From Syntrophomonas sp. UBA5432 (GTDB taxonomy: Bacteria; Bacillota; Syntrophomonadia; Syntrophomonadales; Syntrophomonadaceae), in the NCBI GenBank assembly GCA_002424365.1, contig DIRQ01000122.1, positions 6,092 through 17,117 on the forward strand: 11,026 nucleotides of DNA, written 5' to 3'. Positions 1 to 6,380 of this stretch are shown piece by piece. Each line of letters opens with the position of its first letter. The stretch's first letter is position 1. Position numbers and translations under genes: made by a program. Under the pieces are notes generated by a model. It saw only the letters and a list, made by a program, of their open reading frames with translations. It was not told where the DNA came from and searched no databases.

Positions 1-14
1 GTGTCTATAGTTCC

Positions 15-737
15 CTATTCAATCTTCCGTATCTCTCTTTGTAAACGCTTTAATATACGTTTCTCCAGGCGGGATATATAGGATTGGGATATGCCCAGAA
101 TGTCGGCTACCTCTTTCTGAGTTTTTTCGCCTACATCACCTAACCCGAAACGCAATTGAATAATAGTTTTTTCTCGTGGGCTTAGTTTGTGCATTGCCTG
201 CCAAAGCAAACTTTTTTCTACTTCTCCTTCAATTTTTTTATATATCATGTCGGTTTCAGTTCCTAAAACATCGGAGAGCAGTAATTCATTTCCATCCCAA
301 TCTACATTCAAGGGTTCATCCAGAGACACTTCCACCCGGTTCTTAAGATTCCGCCGCAGATACATAAGGATTTCGTTTTCGATACAGCGGGAAGCATAAG
401 TTGCCAGTTTAATGTTTTTTTTCGGTTCAAAAGTATTAACTGCTTTTATCAATCCAATGGTACCAATTGAAACCAAATCCTCTATATTAATTCCGGTATT
501 TTCAAACTTCTTTGCTATGTAAACTACCAGGCGTAAGTTATGTTCAATTAAAGTAGATTTTACCTCCATGTCCCCTTTGGCCAGCTTATTAATTAGCTCA
601 TATTCTTCATGTTCTCGTAAAGGCGGGGGAAGTACCTCAGTTGAGCCAATATAATGTATTAACTGGGGTAATCTTTTCCTAAGATATATTTGTACCAAAT
701 AAAATCGCCATCTCTTCAACCTGGAAATTAAATTCAT
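15..737 (-). CDS. sigE: RNA polymerase sporulation sigma factor SigE (pro-sigma-E)
   Basis: This is the early mother-cell sigma factor of sporulation, made as an inactive membrane-associated precursor. The 240-residue length matches B. subtilis SigE (239). Region 2 lies at about residues 63-130 with the near-invariant FENTGINIEDL and KLATYASRCIENEILMYLRR blocks. Region 4 lies at about 185-235, with a helix-turn-helix at 204-228 containing GISQSYISRLEKR. The first 28 residues, before YIGSTEVLPPPL, are basic and hydrophobic and correspond to the pro-sequence; cleavage near residues 28-29 is inferred by alignment from memory. The ATG has an AGGAGG site at good distance that overlaps the spoIIGA stop codon, so translation is probably coupled to its own processing protease 11 bases upstream. 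sigG usually follows, but the window ends 14 bases after the stop codon. No truncation is seen. Confidence 0.97.
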   Translation of the reverse strand: MNLISRLKRWRFYLVQIYLRKRLPQLIHYIGSTEVLPPPLREHEEYELINKLAKGDMEVKSTLIEHNLRLVVYIAKKFENTGINIEDLVSIGTIGLIKAVNTFEPKKNIKLATYASRCIENEILMYLRRNLKNRVEVSLDEPLNVDWDGNELLLSDVLGTETDMIYKKIEGEVEKSLLWQAMHKLSPREKTIIQLRFGLGDVGEKTQKEVADILGISQSYISRLEKRILKRLQREIRKIE

Positions 738-748
738 AATTAATCCTC

Positions 749-1630
749 CTATCCCTGGTTCATAATTTCAGACGGAATGAGCAGGTGATAACTTCCATCC
801 CGACTCAGTTTATCCCGGTAAATGCCAACTACCACGTTATTGTGTGATACGTTTTTCCTTCCCGTGTTTACAAGTATGGTGTCAGCCCGAATTCCAACTA
901 AAATACCATTTTTCTTTCCAATAGAGCTAAAAGGTATAACCCGTAAACGGTTAGCCCAACTGCTCTCACTTAACCGATCTAAGATATCATCTTCATCTCC
1001 GGTATAATCAAAAGCCTGTTGAAAATCTTCTGGCAAACATTGTTTTAAGAAATCATATTCAGCTACGACCACCGGCCGTTTGGTAAGAGGGTCTTTTAAG
1101 CCATTACCAGTATCTAAAAAACCCTGACCATTACATTTCTGTGGTCCAAAACGCAGTTCCACTCCAAACCTTAATAAATTTGGAACAATTCTTCGGAGCA
1201 AATATTTTTCACCATAGATCCCTATTAGAAGGGCAAATATAGCACCTGCCAGCAACCATAGATAAGAAAACTTAAACCCCTGACCTGGTGCTACCATTAA
1301 ATAAGAAGCGGCGATACTAGCACCGGCTACAGCAAAACTAATGCCATAAAAATAGACCAGGGCTTTTTTAAAGTCGTTCCAGGTATGAGGAGCTAATCCA
1401 ACAATTAAAAGCAAACAGGAAAATAGAATTTTTGCCGGCATACTGTAATAGAAAGTCATAGCCAGATATAGATACAATACAGAATAAATTGCCCCCAGCA
1501 GGGCAGCTGTTAACAGCCGGAAATAAATTACTCTGATGCCTGCTAATCGAGCAGTTGCCCAGAGTATTATAAAATCCATAACCAAATTTATCGCAAATGT
1601 AACATCGGCATATACTTTTGGCCCATCCAC
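749..1630 (-). CDS. spoIIGA: Sporulation sigma-E factor processing peptidase SpoIIGA
   Basis: SpoIIGA is the membrane aspartic protease that removes the pro-sequence of SigE after the polar septum forms. From the chosen GTG start it has 293 residues (B. subtilis: 309). The N-terminal half holds about five hydrophobic segments, beginning with YADVTFAINLVMDF right after the start, as in the family. The C-terminal half is the soluble protease domain with the motif FLDTGNGLKDPL; Asp173 is the predicted catalytic residue. The frame stays open to an ATG at 1708, which would add 26 hydrophilic residues not expected in the family. That ATG also lies only about 15 bases from the probable transcription start. 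The GTG at 1630 has GGTGAT just upstream and an AAGGA further away, so I prefer it, with moderate certainty. The stop codon overlaps the SD site of sigE. Confidence 0.93.
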   Translation of the reverse strand: MDGPKVYADVTFAINLVMDFIILWATARLAGIRVIYFRLLTAALLGAIYSVLYLYLAMTFYYSMPAKILFSCLLLIVGLAPHTWNDFKKALVYFYGISFAVAGASIAASYLMVAPGQGFKFSYLWLLAGAIFALLIGIYGEKYLLRRIVPNLLRFGVELRFGPQKCNGQGFLDTGNGLKDPLTKRPVVVAEYDFLKQCLPEDFQQAFDYTGDEDDILDRLSESSWANRLRVIPFSSIGKKNGILVGIRADTILVNTGRKNVSHNNVVVGIYRDKLSRDGSYHLLIPSEIMNQG

Positions 1631-1729
1631 TATATCACCATTTTCCTTCACCAGCTTAGCAGACGTCATAATTGGGCATATTATGCTGGTGAAATTGTAT
1701 GTCTCCATTTACCGGCTCATGTCTCCCAA

Positions 1730-1763
1730 ATTATACCAGATGCGTGGTTACATAATTTGTCTT
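1730..1763 (-). promoter_or_regulatory. Probable spoIIGA-sigE promoter with 22-base spacer
   Basis: A perfect TATAAT lies at 1730-1735. At the usual 17-base distance there is no -35 box, but AAGACA (4 of 6 matches to TTGACA) lies at 1758-1763, giving a 22-base spacer. The B. subtilis spoIIG promoter is known for the same 22-base spacing and for activation by Spo0A bound over the -35 region. On the other strand TTGTCTTT overlaps this -35 and shares only the first five bases with the TTGTCGAA 0A box, so Spo0A binding is inferred from context. The site lies just after the ftsZ terminator, as a separate sporulation promoter should. Confidence 0.5.
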
Positions 1764-1800
1764 TTAAGGGAATTGATATACTCCAAATTATTCCCTAAAA
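1762..1800. repeat. Inverted repeat upstream of the spoIIGA promoter
   Basis: The arms AGGGAAT (1767-1773) and ATTCCCT (1790-1796) are perfectly complementary around a 16-base loop. Flanking TTTT (1762-1765) and AAAA (1797-1800) extend the pairing with one bulged base. The repeat sits between the ftsZ terminator stem and the putative -35 box. In the minus direction it is not followed by a T run, so it may be an operator or an RNA hairpin rather than a terminator. Confidence 0.5.
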
Positions 1801-1835
1801 ATAAATAAACCGGGAAACACATGGTCTCCCGGTTT
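1797..1835 (-). terminator. Rho-independent terminator of the divIB-ftsZ unit
   Basis: Read on the minus strand, AAACCGGGA (1835-1827) pairs perfectly with TCCCGGTTT (1815-1807) around an 11-base loop. It is followed by the T-rich tail ATTTATTTTT (1806-1797). It lies 31 bases after the ftsZ stop codon and separates the division genes from spoIIGA-sigE. Confidence 0.85.
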
Positions 1836-1842
1836 AATGACT

Positions 1843-1860
1843 TATATTTCGTATATTTCG
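1843..1860. repeat. Tandem 9-base repeat after ftsZ
   Basis: TATATTTCG occurs twice in direct succession (1843-1851 and 1852-1860) between the ftsZ stop codon and its terminator. The function is unknown; it may be simple slippage in AT-rich DNA. Confidence 0.6.
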
Positions 1861-1865
1861 AGGTT

Positions 1866-2942
1866 TTACCGGCGTCTGAGGAATGGAGGTATATCTAAAT
1901 CACCTTTATCCAGAAAGGAAGGTGGGGAATCCATACCACGGCGCTGCTGAGTCAAGGAATGGCTTTCACTCAATTGCTGATTTCTAGAGGTGGCAAATCC
2001 GGTGGCAATAACTGTTACTCGGACCTCATCATCTAAACTGTCATCAATATTAGCACCAAAAATAATATTGGCTTCTAAATCAGCAGCCTGGTGGATTATC
2101 TCAGCTGCTTCATTTATTTCAAAGAGCGTAAGGTTATTACCGCCGCTTATGTTAAAAAGTACACCCTTAGCACCTTCAATTGAGGTTTCCAATAGAGGAC
2201 TGGATATAGCCATACGGGCTGCCTCAGCTGCACGGTTTTCGCCACTGGCGGTTCCTATTCCCATAAGAGCCGAACCCGTATTCTGCATAATGGTTTGCAC
2301 ATCCGCAAAATCGCAGTTTATTACTCCGGGTACGGCAATCAAGTCGGAAATGCCCTGAACCCCCTGGCGAAGAATATCGTCAGCTATTTTAAAAGCATCA
2401 TTAAACCCAGTATGTTTATCTACCACCTGTAATAAGCGATCATTAGGTATAGTAATTAAGCTATCCACTTCTTCTCTTAAGCCCTGGATACCGATTTCTG
2501 CCTGCTGGTTACGTTTACGTCCCTCAAAACTAAAGGGGCGTGTTACCACTCCAACTGTAAGGGCCCCTACTTCCCTTGAAATTCTAGCTATCACAGGCGC
2601 TCCCCCGGTGCCGGTACCGCCGCCCATTCCAGCAGTAACAAATACCATATCTGCACCTTGTAAAGCCCTTTTAATCTCATCGGCAGTCTCTTCAGCAGCT
2701 TTCTTCCCGATATCCGGATCTGCACCTGCTCCTAATCCTTTTGTAAGTTTTTCCCCAACCTGTATCTTTTTCTCCGCCTTGGAAAGGTATAAAGACTGCG
2801 CATCAGTATTAACCGCTATGAATTCTACACCTTTTAATCCGGCTTCTATCATCCGATTAATCGCGTTATTGCCTCCACCACCCACACCAATTACCCTGAT
2901 ATTAGCAAATTGCTGCATTTCCACATCGAAATCCAAGGGCAT
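1866..2942 (-). CDS. ftsZ: Cell division protein FtsZ
   Basis: FtsZ is the tubulin-like GTPase that polymerises into the cytokinetic ring. The 358 residues show all family marks: an N-terminal RVIGVGGGGNNAINRM block (about 16-31), the GTP-binding signature GGGTGTG at 107-113 within FVTAGMGGGTGTGGAPVIA, and the T7 synergy loop NCDFADVQTIM at 209-219. D211 and D214 lie in that loop. The core ends near residue 318. A short linker of about 30 residues leads to the conserved C-terminal peptide DIPPFLRRR, which binds FtsA and other partners. The ATG has an ideal AAAGGAGGT site at 2949-2957, six bases away. It starts 18 bases after ftsA, as in the usual ftsA-ftsZ pair, and is the last gene of its unit before the terminator. 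Confidence 0.98.
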   Translation of the reverse strand: MPLDFDVEMQQFANIRVIGVGGGGNNAINRMIEAGLKGVEFIAVNTDAQSLYLSKAEKKIQVGEKLTKGLGAGADPDIGKKAAEETADEIKRALQGADMVFVTAGMGGGTGTGGAPVIARISREVGALTVGVVTRPFSFEGRKRNQQAEIGIQGLREEVDSLITIPNDRLLQVVDKHTGFNDAFKIADDILRQGVQGISDLIAVPGVINCDFADVQTIMQNTGSALMGIGTASGENRAAEAARMAISSPLLETSIEGAKGVLFNISGGNNLTLFEINEAAEIIHQAADLEANIIFGANIDDSLDDEVRVTVIATGFATSRNQQLSESHSLTQQRRGMDSPPSFLDKGDLDIPPFLRRR

Positions 2943-2960
2943 CCCAAAACCTCCTTTACC

Positions 2961-4172
2961 TTAACTAAATAAATCTCTTAACCAGTAATTCATCTTATGA
3001 AATATACCTGTAAACCCCTTATCCTCATAATAGACTGTTCTTGAATTTTGGGCCGCAAACATAACACCTCCAAGAACGACTGCGTTTTGTGGCCGATTGA
3101 ACTCTGTCGGCAGACCCCGGAGATTTTCGGGTAAACCAATACGTACAGAAGTATTTAAGTGTTCTTCCATAACATCGACTAATCCCGACAGCTCAGTTCC
3201 ACCACCGGAGAGAACAATTCCCCCCGGGATACCCTCCGGAGAAATATGGTTTTTGATCTCCGTAAGGATCATAGCAATTATTTCAATAACCCGTGCATTT
3301 ACAATATCTGCGATCACCTGCTGGGACACTTGTTTTATTTCTTTTCCCTGAACATTTTTAATAGCTACCATGCTATCCTGACCAAGGAGTTCGGGACTGG
3401 CTACTCCATACTGCTGCTTTATCCTATCCGCTTCTTCTATAGAGGTTTTTAAAACAATGGCCAGATCCCTGGTTATATATTCATCACCTACTGGTAAAAC
3501 TGATGAGTGTAGCATACTTCCACCTTCAAATAGTGTAATTTCGGTGATACCGGCACCGAAATCAATAAGTACTACTCCCATCTCCTTTTCAGCAGGTAGA
3601 AGAACCGATTCGCTAAGCAGTAAAGGATTATAAACAAGATAATCCACCTGCAGGTTAATCCGAGCGGTACTTCGTTGCATATTCTGAATAGCAGCACTTG
3701 CTGCAGTTATTATAGAAACTTCAGTTTCTAACCTGTTTCCTACCATTCCTACCGGGTCTTTTACTCCTTCGTAACCATCAACTATGTATTGTCTCTCAAT
3801 TACCTGTAGTAATGTTTTATCAGGAGGCAGAGATATATTGCAGGCAGATTGTAAAACCCTTTCTTTATCATCGCGGGTAATTTCATAACTGGGATTGCCT
3901 ACTGATACCACCGCATGATTATTAACTGTATTAATACTTATACCGGAAAAACCCACCAGTGTATTATATATTGCTACTCCGGTTAGCCTTTCTAATTCAT
4001 TAAGGCAATGGTCTATAGCCTTTGCCGTTCCTTCTATGTCAACTATATTTCCTTTTCTAAGACCAGAAGATGTTACCTGGCTAATACCCAGTATATTAAT
4101 CTCTCTTCCCGGAGTAACTTCTGCTAGAGCGGCCTTTATACTACTGGTACCGATATCCAGACTTGCCACCAT
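2961..4172 (-). CDS. ftsA: Cell division protein FtsA
   Basis: FtsA is the actin-like ATPase that anchors FtsZ filaments to the membrane. From the ATG at 4172 it has 403 residues. Visible actin-fold motifs are SLDIGTSSIKAAL (residues 4-16, phosphate 1), VVLIDFGAGITEITLF (about 200-215, phosphate 2) and GIVLSGGGTELSGL (about 318-331, adenosine site). The C terminus MNYWLRDLFS looks like the amphipathic membrane-targeting helix. The start is uncertain. The ATG at 4172 has no good SD. A GAGGGG site (4197-4202) fits an ATT codon at 4187 (nine bases away), which would add five residues. A GTG at 4229 is also in frame and would add 19 residues, with AAAGGA 14 bases upstream. The first strand normally begins a few residues after the start, which favours 4172 or 4187. 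Downstream, ftsZ follows after 18 bases. Confidence 0.96.
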   Translation of the reverse strand: MVASLDIGTSSIKAALAEVTPGREINILGISQVTSSGLRKGNIVDIEGTAKAIDHCLNELERLTGVAIYNTLVGFSGISINTVNNHAVVSVGNPSYEITRDDKERVLQSACNISLPPDKTLLQVIERQYIVDGYEGVKDPVGMVGNRLETEVSIITAASAAIQNMQRSTARINLQVDYLVYNPLLLSESVLLPAEKEMGVVLIDFGAGITEITLFEGGSMLHSSVLPVGDEYITRDLAIVLKTSIEEADRIKQQYGVASPELLGQDSMVAIKNVQGKEIKQVSQQVIADIVNARVIEIIAMILTEIKNHISPEGIPGGIVLSGGGTELSGLVDVMEEHLNTSVRIGLPENLRGLPTEFNRPQNAVVLGGVMFAAQNSRTVYYEDKGFTGIFHKMNYWLRDLFS

Positions 4173-4182
4173 GTTTTTCTTT

Positions 4183-4243
4183 ATAATACTAACGCACCCC
4201 TCTATTAATCTCCTACATAAAAATACCACATCGTTAGTATTAT
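4183..4243 (-). promoter_or_regulatory. ftsA leader inverted repeat, possible translational control element
   Basis: On the minus strand ATAATACTAACG (4243-4232) and CGTTAGTATTAT (4194-4183) are perfectly complementary over 12 bases with a 37-base loop. The loop contains an eight-codon open frame and the GAGGGG SD-like site. The 3' arm covers the possible ATT start, and the ATG at 4172 lies 10 bases beyond it. The structure is plain in the sequence; a role in controlling ftsA translation or binding a regulator is inference. Confidence 0.5.
4205..4231 (-). CDS. Possible eight-residue leader peptide upstream of ftsA
   Basis: ATG at 4231 opens a frame encoding MWYFYVGD, then TAA. It begins directly after the 5' arm of the 12-base inverted repeat and ends inside its loop. 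AAAGGA at 4244-4249 is 12 bases upstream, which is rather far for an SD site. Four of eight residues are aromatic, as might suit a leader peptide that senses charged tRNA. No known family is recognised, and a frame this short could easily arise by chance. Confidence 0.2.
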   Translation of the reverse strand: MWYFYVGD

Positions 4244-4267
4244 TCCTTTAAAACCAGGTGAAATTGT

Positions 4268-4603
4268 TTAGTATTTTTTCACTAGATATCGACGTATTAT
4301 CGCTAAGTTTTGGAATATGCGGACCCCAAAGACGATTACTGCAGCAAGATATAATTCTACTCCCAACTTGTCCCCGATATAAGCAAGTCCTGCTGCTAAA
4401 AGAGCGTTAACAACGAAGCCACTAACGAAGATAGTAGTATCAAATCCATCTTCCATGTAGGCCCTAATACCACCAAGAACAGAATCAAGAGCAGCAAGAA
4501 TAGCTATCGACATATACTTGGCATAAATTAGAGGTAATAAAACTGGCATCTGGAAACCTATGGCCAGACCTATTAACAAACAGAAGATTATTAATAACCA
4601 CAT
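4268..4603 (-). CDS. sbp: Small basic protein Sbp (DUF1290 family membrane protein)
   Basis: This 111-residue protein matches the DUF1290/Sbp family found just before ftsA in Bacillus and Clostridia; its role is not well defined. It is mostly hydrophobic, with about three membrane segments: residues 2-30, about 56-76 and about 82-98. The conserved stretch AALDSVLGGIRAYMEDGFD sits between the first two. The C-terminal end RRYLVKKY is basic, so it probably faces the cytoplasm. The ATG lies three bases after the stop codon of the DUF881 gene, with an AAGGCGGA SD site inside that gene's end, so the two are very likely translationally coupled. Its neighbours suggest a supporting role in division or wall synthesis, but nothing in the sequence gives a mechanism. 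Confidence 0.9.
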   Translation of the reverse strand: MWLLIIFCLLIGLAIGFQMPVLLPLIYAKYMSIAILAALDSVLGGIRAYMEDGFDTTIFVSGFVVNALLAAGLAYIGDKLGVELYLAAVIVFGVRIFQNLAIIRRYLVKKY

Positions 4604-4606
4604 AGA

Positions 4607-5326
4607 CTATTCCGCCTTTTCCTCTTTTTCCACTGGCACACTATATTCAAATCGTATAGGCCCGTTATAAGCTGGTATTTGCACTTTTTCCGATTTTCTC
4701 AGGTTAATCTGGTAACCCCATCCCTTCATAATACTTAGCCAACCACCATTAATATTCATTCCGCTTTCCAGCATATCTGGATTACCAGTAGCCTTAATGA
4801 CAAATGGGGGGCCTACTCTTCGGGTATTAATCAGCATTAGAGTAGAAGCACACCTAATTTCGGACATAGCAATAATTCTTTGATCATTAACAGAAATAGC
4901 TTCTGCACCAGAAGATTTGAGATCATTGACCAGTGTGTTTAAATCGCTGTCATGGACAATGGTATCATTAGGATCTTCACCTGGCTGTATTTTTCGAGGA
5001 ATATCATTTACGGTAAGAATAATACCCGGGCCTTCTACTGCATTTGTGCCTGCTACCATACTAGTTTTTTGTAATTCGTCCTGTAAATCGGCCATTGCCT
5101 GGTCATTTTTCCTAACATTACTCAACTTTTCCCGTAACGATACTATTTCCTCGGCCAGAGCATCCCTTTCCTGGGTTACCGAGTTCAATTGCTGTGCGAC
5201 ATCCTCAACCCTGGCAGGTAGTTGGGCCGCATTGTTGCTGGCCGTAGTTTTAAACTGAACAGCCAACATTATTCCTAATACCAGACTAACTATGGCTATA
5301 GATATTTTAGCGCTTTTGCTTTGCAT
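4607..5326 (-). CDS. DUF881 family membrane-anchored coiled-coil protein (YlxW/YlxX-like)
   Basis: This 239-residue protein belongs to the DUF881 family, represented by YlxW and YlxX in the same place of the B. subtilis cluster. Here there is one gene instead of two. It has a single N-terminal membrane segment (about 7-25). A predicted coiled coil at about 35-90, rich in Glu, Gln and Leu, precedes the DUF881 domain at about 95-230. That domain begins with the family stretch VEGPGIILTVND and contains AISVNDQRIIAMSEIRC and a late GGWLSIMKGWGY. The topology (anchor, coiled coil, outer domain) resembles FtsL/DivIC-type divisome parts, but no function is established. The ATG is preceded by AAGGTGAT at suitable distance. 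The gene is coupled to sbp with a three-base gap. Confidence 0.9.
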   Translation of the reverse strand: MQSKSAKISIAIVSLVLGIMLAVQFKTTASNNAAQLPARVEDVAQQLNSVTQERDALAEEIVSLREKLSNVRKNDQAMADLQDELQKTSMVAGTNAVEGPGIILTVNDIPRKIQPGEDPNDTIVHDSDLNTLVNDLKSSGAEAISVNDQRIIAMSEIRCASTLMLINTRRVGPPFVIKATGNPDMLESGMNINGGWLSIMKGWGYQINLRKSEKVQIPAYNGPIRFEYSVPVEKEEKAE

Positions 5327-5433
5327 TTATATCACCTTCTATATAACAATAATAATTAATTATGATGAATTAGCTTAAATTATTTTACGCCCTTACTCAG
5401 TACGACTTACACTTTAGACGAAAATAGACACAT

Positions 5434-5439
5434 ATTATA
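5434..5439 (-). promoter_or_regulatory. Weak promoter candidate (-10 only) ahead of the DUF881 gene
   Basis: A TATAAT lies in the 168-base AT-rich gap between divIB and the DUF881 gene, about 108 bases before the ATG. No TTGACA-like box is found 16-18 bases upstream and there is no TG extension. No terminator is seen in the gap, so read-through from divIB is also expected. Confidence 0.25.
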
Positions 5440-5494
5440 CTTATACTTCCTCAAACCGTGATTGATAATTAACCCCACGGGTAAAGGTAAAATT

Positions 5495-6250
5495 TTAAGA
5501 TTCCTCTTGTTCCATCATGGTTTTAATTACCGGTTGTCCCTTAAACCTTAAGTCTACATATTCCAGGGCATCATTTCCTTTAGCCTGCATATCACTCTCA
5601 ATCTTTAGCATCTGTTTAAAAAACGCAATCTTTTCCTTTAGCCGCTCAGCATTACCCCACCTGAATTCAGTACCCTGACAGCTATAGATTAGAACTTCTC
5701 CACTTTTATTCTGGTAATGAAATTGAGAGATTTCTTTGCGCTCATTTGCATCCAGTTTACTCCATATCTGCCTAGCCAGTTTTACACCAACCTCATTCAC
5801 AGCCTGTCCCACGTAAACATGTTCAGGCATTTTGTCCATGGTAATCATCGGGTAGTTGACTAAAGAAAAATGACTAAACTTATCTATACATATACCCTCA
5901 TCATCTACACAAAGAAGTGCACCCTGATAAGGAATAAGTGCCCATATCTTTCTTTCTTTGACCTGAATTTCTACCTGTCTGGGTAAATGCCTTACTACTA
6001 TACTGCTCTTAATAAGAGGATGATTAGCAATCGCCTGGCTGCAAAGTTTTTCGTTAATAGCAAAAATATTTACACCCTGTGCAAGACCTGATATCTTAAT
6101 TATCTCATTTTCAGATACATTGTTAGATCCACTAACATAAATTTCATCAATAGCAAAAAAAGAACTATGTAGAAAAAGATAGGCACAAATTAGAATGAGC
6201 AAAATAAATACGAAGACAGTAAAAATTTTATGAGATTTGCCCTGGCTCAT
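5495..6250 (-). CDS. divIB: Cell division protein DivIB/FtsQ
   Basis: DivIB (FtsQ in Gram-negatives) is a bitopic divisome protein that, with FtsL and DivIC, supports septal peptidoglycan synthesis. The 251 residues show a short cytoplasmic tail, one membrane segment (about 9-29) and a POTRA domain at about 33-101. The POTRA begins with FFAIDEIYVSGSNNVSENEI and ends with LPRQVEIQVKERK, the typical FtsQ-type pattern. The beta domain follows to about residue 220, ending near ALEYVDLRFKGQPVIK. The ATG has AAGGAG with eight bases of spacing. It is the first gene after the murA terminator and has its own promoter-like site 33 bases upstream. This is the place of divIB in Bacillus, but with murA instead of murB before it. 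The overall fold is clear, although this family diverges fast. Confidence 0.95.
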   Translation of the reverse strand: MSQGKSHKIFTVFVFILLILICAYLFLHSSFFAIDEIYVSGSNNVSENEIIKISGLAQGVNIFAINEKLCSQAIANHPLIKSSIVVRHLPRQVEIQVKERKIWALIPYQGALLCVDDEGICIDKFSHFSLVNYPMITMDKMPEHVYVGQAVNEVGVKLARQIWSKLDANERKEISQFHYQNKSGEVLIYSCQGTEFRWGNAERLKEKIAFFKQMLKIESDMQAKGNDALEYVDLRFKGQPVIKTMMEQEES

Positions 6251-6282
6251 AATACTCTCCTTAAATTACAAGGACTGTGATG

Positions 6283-6291
6283 ATTATAGCA
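6283..6291 (-). promoter_or_regulatory. Extended -10 promoter of divIB
   Basis: TGCTATAAT reads on the minus strand at 6291-6283, a perfect TGnTATAAT extended -10 box. The -35 region is weak (ATGATT, 17 bases upstream), as is common for extended -10 promoters. Transcription would start near 6276, giving a leader of about 26 bases that still includes the divIB SD site. It lies between the murA terminator and divIB. Confidence 0.6.
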
Positions 6292-6347
6292 GAATTCTTC
6301 GTTAAAATCATTATTAAAAATTATTATGGGACTACCATATAAAAGCT

Positions 6348-6380
6348 AAAGGACCGAAGGTTCTAGGCCTTCAGTCCTTT
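6348..6380 (-). terminator. Terminator overlapping the murA stop codon
   Basis: On the minus strand AAAGGACTGAAGG (6380-6368) pairs with CCTTCGGTCCTTT (6360-6348) around a seven-base loop: 12 Watson-Crick pairs plus one G-U. The 5' arm contains the last codons and TGA of murA. The tail, ending TTT then AGCTTTTATA, is only moderately T-rich. In the plus direction the arm runs into six Ts (6378-6383), but the G-U becomes a C-A mismatch there. It may work in both directions. Confidence 0.7.

Noticed and set aside
1631..1708. Longer SpoIIGA starting at the ATG at 1708
   Set aside because: It adds a hydrophilic 26-residue extension, has a poor SD distance and begins almost at the probable transcription start. 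It is not fully excluded.
1709..1720. Three-codon frame (ATG AGC CGG TAA) just before 1708
   Set aside because: GGGAG is too close to its ATG to act as an SD and the frame is too short to support a claim.
5356..5367. ATAATTAATTAT-type palindrome in the divIB-DUF881 gap
   Set aside because: Such AT-only palindromes are expected by chance in AT-rich gaps.
5440..5455. SigH-like -35 (GAGGAAGT) before the DUF881 gene
   Set aside because: No GAAT-type -10 at 12-14 bases downstream, so the match is probably chance.
5455..5482. CCGTG/CACGG hairpin after divIB as a terminator
   Set aside because: Only five base pairs with a long loop and no following T run.
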